Positions 62,695 to 64,000 of a DNA stretch of 64,000 nt are shown here, piece by piece (position 1 is the stretch's first letter; the number at the start of each line of letters is the position of its first letter). This stretch comes from Symbiodinium natans (Eukaryota; Sar; Dinophyceae; Suessiales; Symbiodiniaceae). The notes under the pieces are model-generated. The model saw only the letters and a program-made list of their open reading frames with translations, did no database searches and was not told the origin of the DNA. The stretch is taken from the NCBI GenBank assembly GCA_905221605.1, contig CAJNDS010002699.1:26001-90000 (forward strand), in the 5' to 3' direction. The translations under genes and the position numbers were made by a program.

Positions 62695-63944
62695 GCACTA
62701 CCTCGGCGCGACGGGGCGTTCGTCACTGAAGCCCCCGCGAAAGAAAGAAGAAAGAAAGAACGCTGTTGGACTCGCTGGGGGGGGGCAGACGAATGACGAG
62801 CAAGTAGAACTGAGAGAGTAGAACTGAGAGCCAGGGCGGTCCCACAACAGTAGCATCCCAAACTCGGCCAGCGCTCAACCATGCTGAGCAGTGGCCTTTC
62901 CGTCCTCAACCGACATCCTTGATCTCGGGTTGTGCAGCACCCAAGGTCCCTGAAGAGCTGAACCTGGACTTAACCCACAAGGAGAAGAGATGACGAAGCA
63001 GCAGGGCGGGCAACCCCTTAAGCCCCAACGAAAGAGGAAGAGGAAGAGACGCCACAAGGAGACCAAAACGGCCAAAAGGGGACTGGACTCTACGGCGCGT
63101 CCTTCTGCGAAGCTTGGAAGGAATACATGAAGGACACAAGGGAAGGAGGGAAGGAGGGAAGGAGGGAAGGAGGGAAGGAGGGAAGGAGGGAAGGAGGGAA
63201 GGAGGGAAGGAGGGAAGGAGGGAAGGAGGGAAGGAGGGAAGGGGGGAAGGAGGACATTGAGCAGACACAACCAAAAAGCCGCGCGACCCGTCCACATGTT
63301 ATCTTGCTGGCTTTGCCGCTTTGTTGGCTTTGCAGCCCCACCCTGCAGCGTGGCAGGATTCACATCCGATTCCTTGTACATCGGTCTCAGATCGCTAGAA
63401 ATTGCAATGGCCATCCAGGGCATCCCACCAAAGAACCTCGTGCGTTTGCGTGACTTTTCCTGCCGGGGCTTTTCAGGATGGCTGCGGGTGTTCCCACATC
63501 TGGTGATCCCTGAAGCGGAGGGCGTGGACCAGTTGGTTTGGGTGGATGCAGGACGCCGGTATGACTTTAGCCAAGCCTTTTCCCATCATGGACCACTTGA
63601 TGACCCGGCTCTTTGAGTGGGAATGAGAGCGGGTGTATGTGGGTTTTCCCCAGGCGACTTCATCTTCCTGGAGGATCCGGCGCAGCTGGCGCAGGAGTGC
63701 GGTGAATTTGGCGAGGCGGCTCTGCGCAATTTTAACAGCCAGTGCCATCCAACATCCCAACACTGCACTCCCAGAGATGTGGTTGAAATCTGAGGACCAC
63801 TTGATCGGAGTAGCAGATCCGCAAGTTTTGGGCCTCCCGTTGCAGCTGTTTCTTCTTGGGCGCCTGCGTGAGAGGGCACATCTCTGGGCGGAGCTTGTAA
63901 CGAGTGCCGTGCTGCGGGGCTGCGAGGCTCTGTTTAGCCACTGA
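62255..63944 (+). CDS. Glycosyltransferase (LARGE/GT8-like), partial, multi-exon
   Basis: Exon 1 (about 62255-62640): IRSALFFATCPLRFHLMVD, as in the LARGE/GT8 start where a bank of sugar-nucleotide-binding residues follows a short strand, then ADLQTALASLEPWL, KVRVLHEMPLEKPP and CLQYSGHYGSAG, equal to the conserved YSG-YG segment. Exon 2 ends LRVFPHLVIPEAEGVDQLVW (63483-63542) with VDAG. An intron (about 63552-63653) joins it to DFIFLEDPAQLAQECGEFGE (63656-63715), the region of the metal-binding D-x-D and the LEDPA strand. A later segment, LQLFLLGRLRERAHLWAEL (63838-63894), fits the following helix. In place of the expected DTD the reading is VDAGD, so catalytic competence is doubtful or the splice site is different. 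The gene may extend beyond the window. Confidence 0.5.
62655..62690 (+). repeat. (GA)n microsatellite
   Basis: Eighteen GA repeats at the start of the presumed intron after glycosyltransferase exon 1. Confidence 0.95.
63139..63254 (+). repeat. 8-bp minisatellite (AGGGAAGG)n
   Basis: About 14 copies in the same presumed intron of the glycosyltransferase gene. Purine-only on the + strand. Confidence 0.95.
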
Positions 63945-64000
63945 CCTCAGGGCCAAAACTCTCTGCACTTATGACTCTGCTGGACTTCCGGTGCTCTGAG

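Overview
This window looks like nuclear DNA of a dinoflagellate, most likely a Symbiodinium-like alga (inferred from sequence alone). The evidence is a sedoheptulose-bisphosphatase with a bipartite peridinin-plastid leader carrying an FIAP motif, introns with GC or GA donors and an AG|G acceptor, all recognisable host genes on one strand, decayed retroelements with a cytosine-methyltransferase domain, a nuclear copy of mitochondrial cob, and sequences resembling the dinoflagellate spliced leader. No tRNA, rRNA, CRISPR array or bacterial operon was recognised.

Left third, 1-29.3 kb, is a repeat graveyard. A DIRS/Gypsy-like retroelement (gag-like ORF with CCCH finger, C5-methyltransferase-like ORF, RT and RNase H; about 1.08-15.5 kb) is split inside the methyltransferase ORF by a 9,962-bp insertion (3288-13249). 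The insertion consists of two head-to-tail units that share a 327-bp left end (A) and a 213-bp right end (B): a long 9.1-kb unit and an 848-bp deleted one. The long unit carries a Cys/His-finger ORF, a short ORF with a hydrophobic N-terminus, and a zinc-finger plus kinase-like ORF, but no recognisable transposase. A purine-rich Ty1/copia-like pol relic (16.3-18.7 kb) with a downstream zinc-knuckle ORF follows, then a 224-bp satellite (20.4-22.2 kb), a perfect 33-bp hairpin, a frameshifted mitochondrial cob fragment (22.3-22.7 kb), and several non-LTR retrotransposon fragments in both orientations (22.9-29.3 kb) with RT, Cys/His finger and restriction-like endonuclease remnants.

Right two thirds, 30.2-64 kb, is a one-direction (+) array of intron-rich host genes: a PP2C phosphatase; plastid SBPase with a 1.8-kb intron bounded by 10-bp direct repeats and containing its own ORF; an eIF4G-like MIF4G-domain gene; a TPR-repeat protein ending in an acyl/peptidyl-carrier domain, lying between the two halves of the MIF4G domain; a long multi-EF-hand-like gene whose introns hold two ~500-bp CTA arrays, a G-rich tract and a telomere-like patch; and a glycosyltransferase (LARGE/GT8-like) gene running to the window end. 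Exon edges were placed by reading conserved motifs, so most are approximate.
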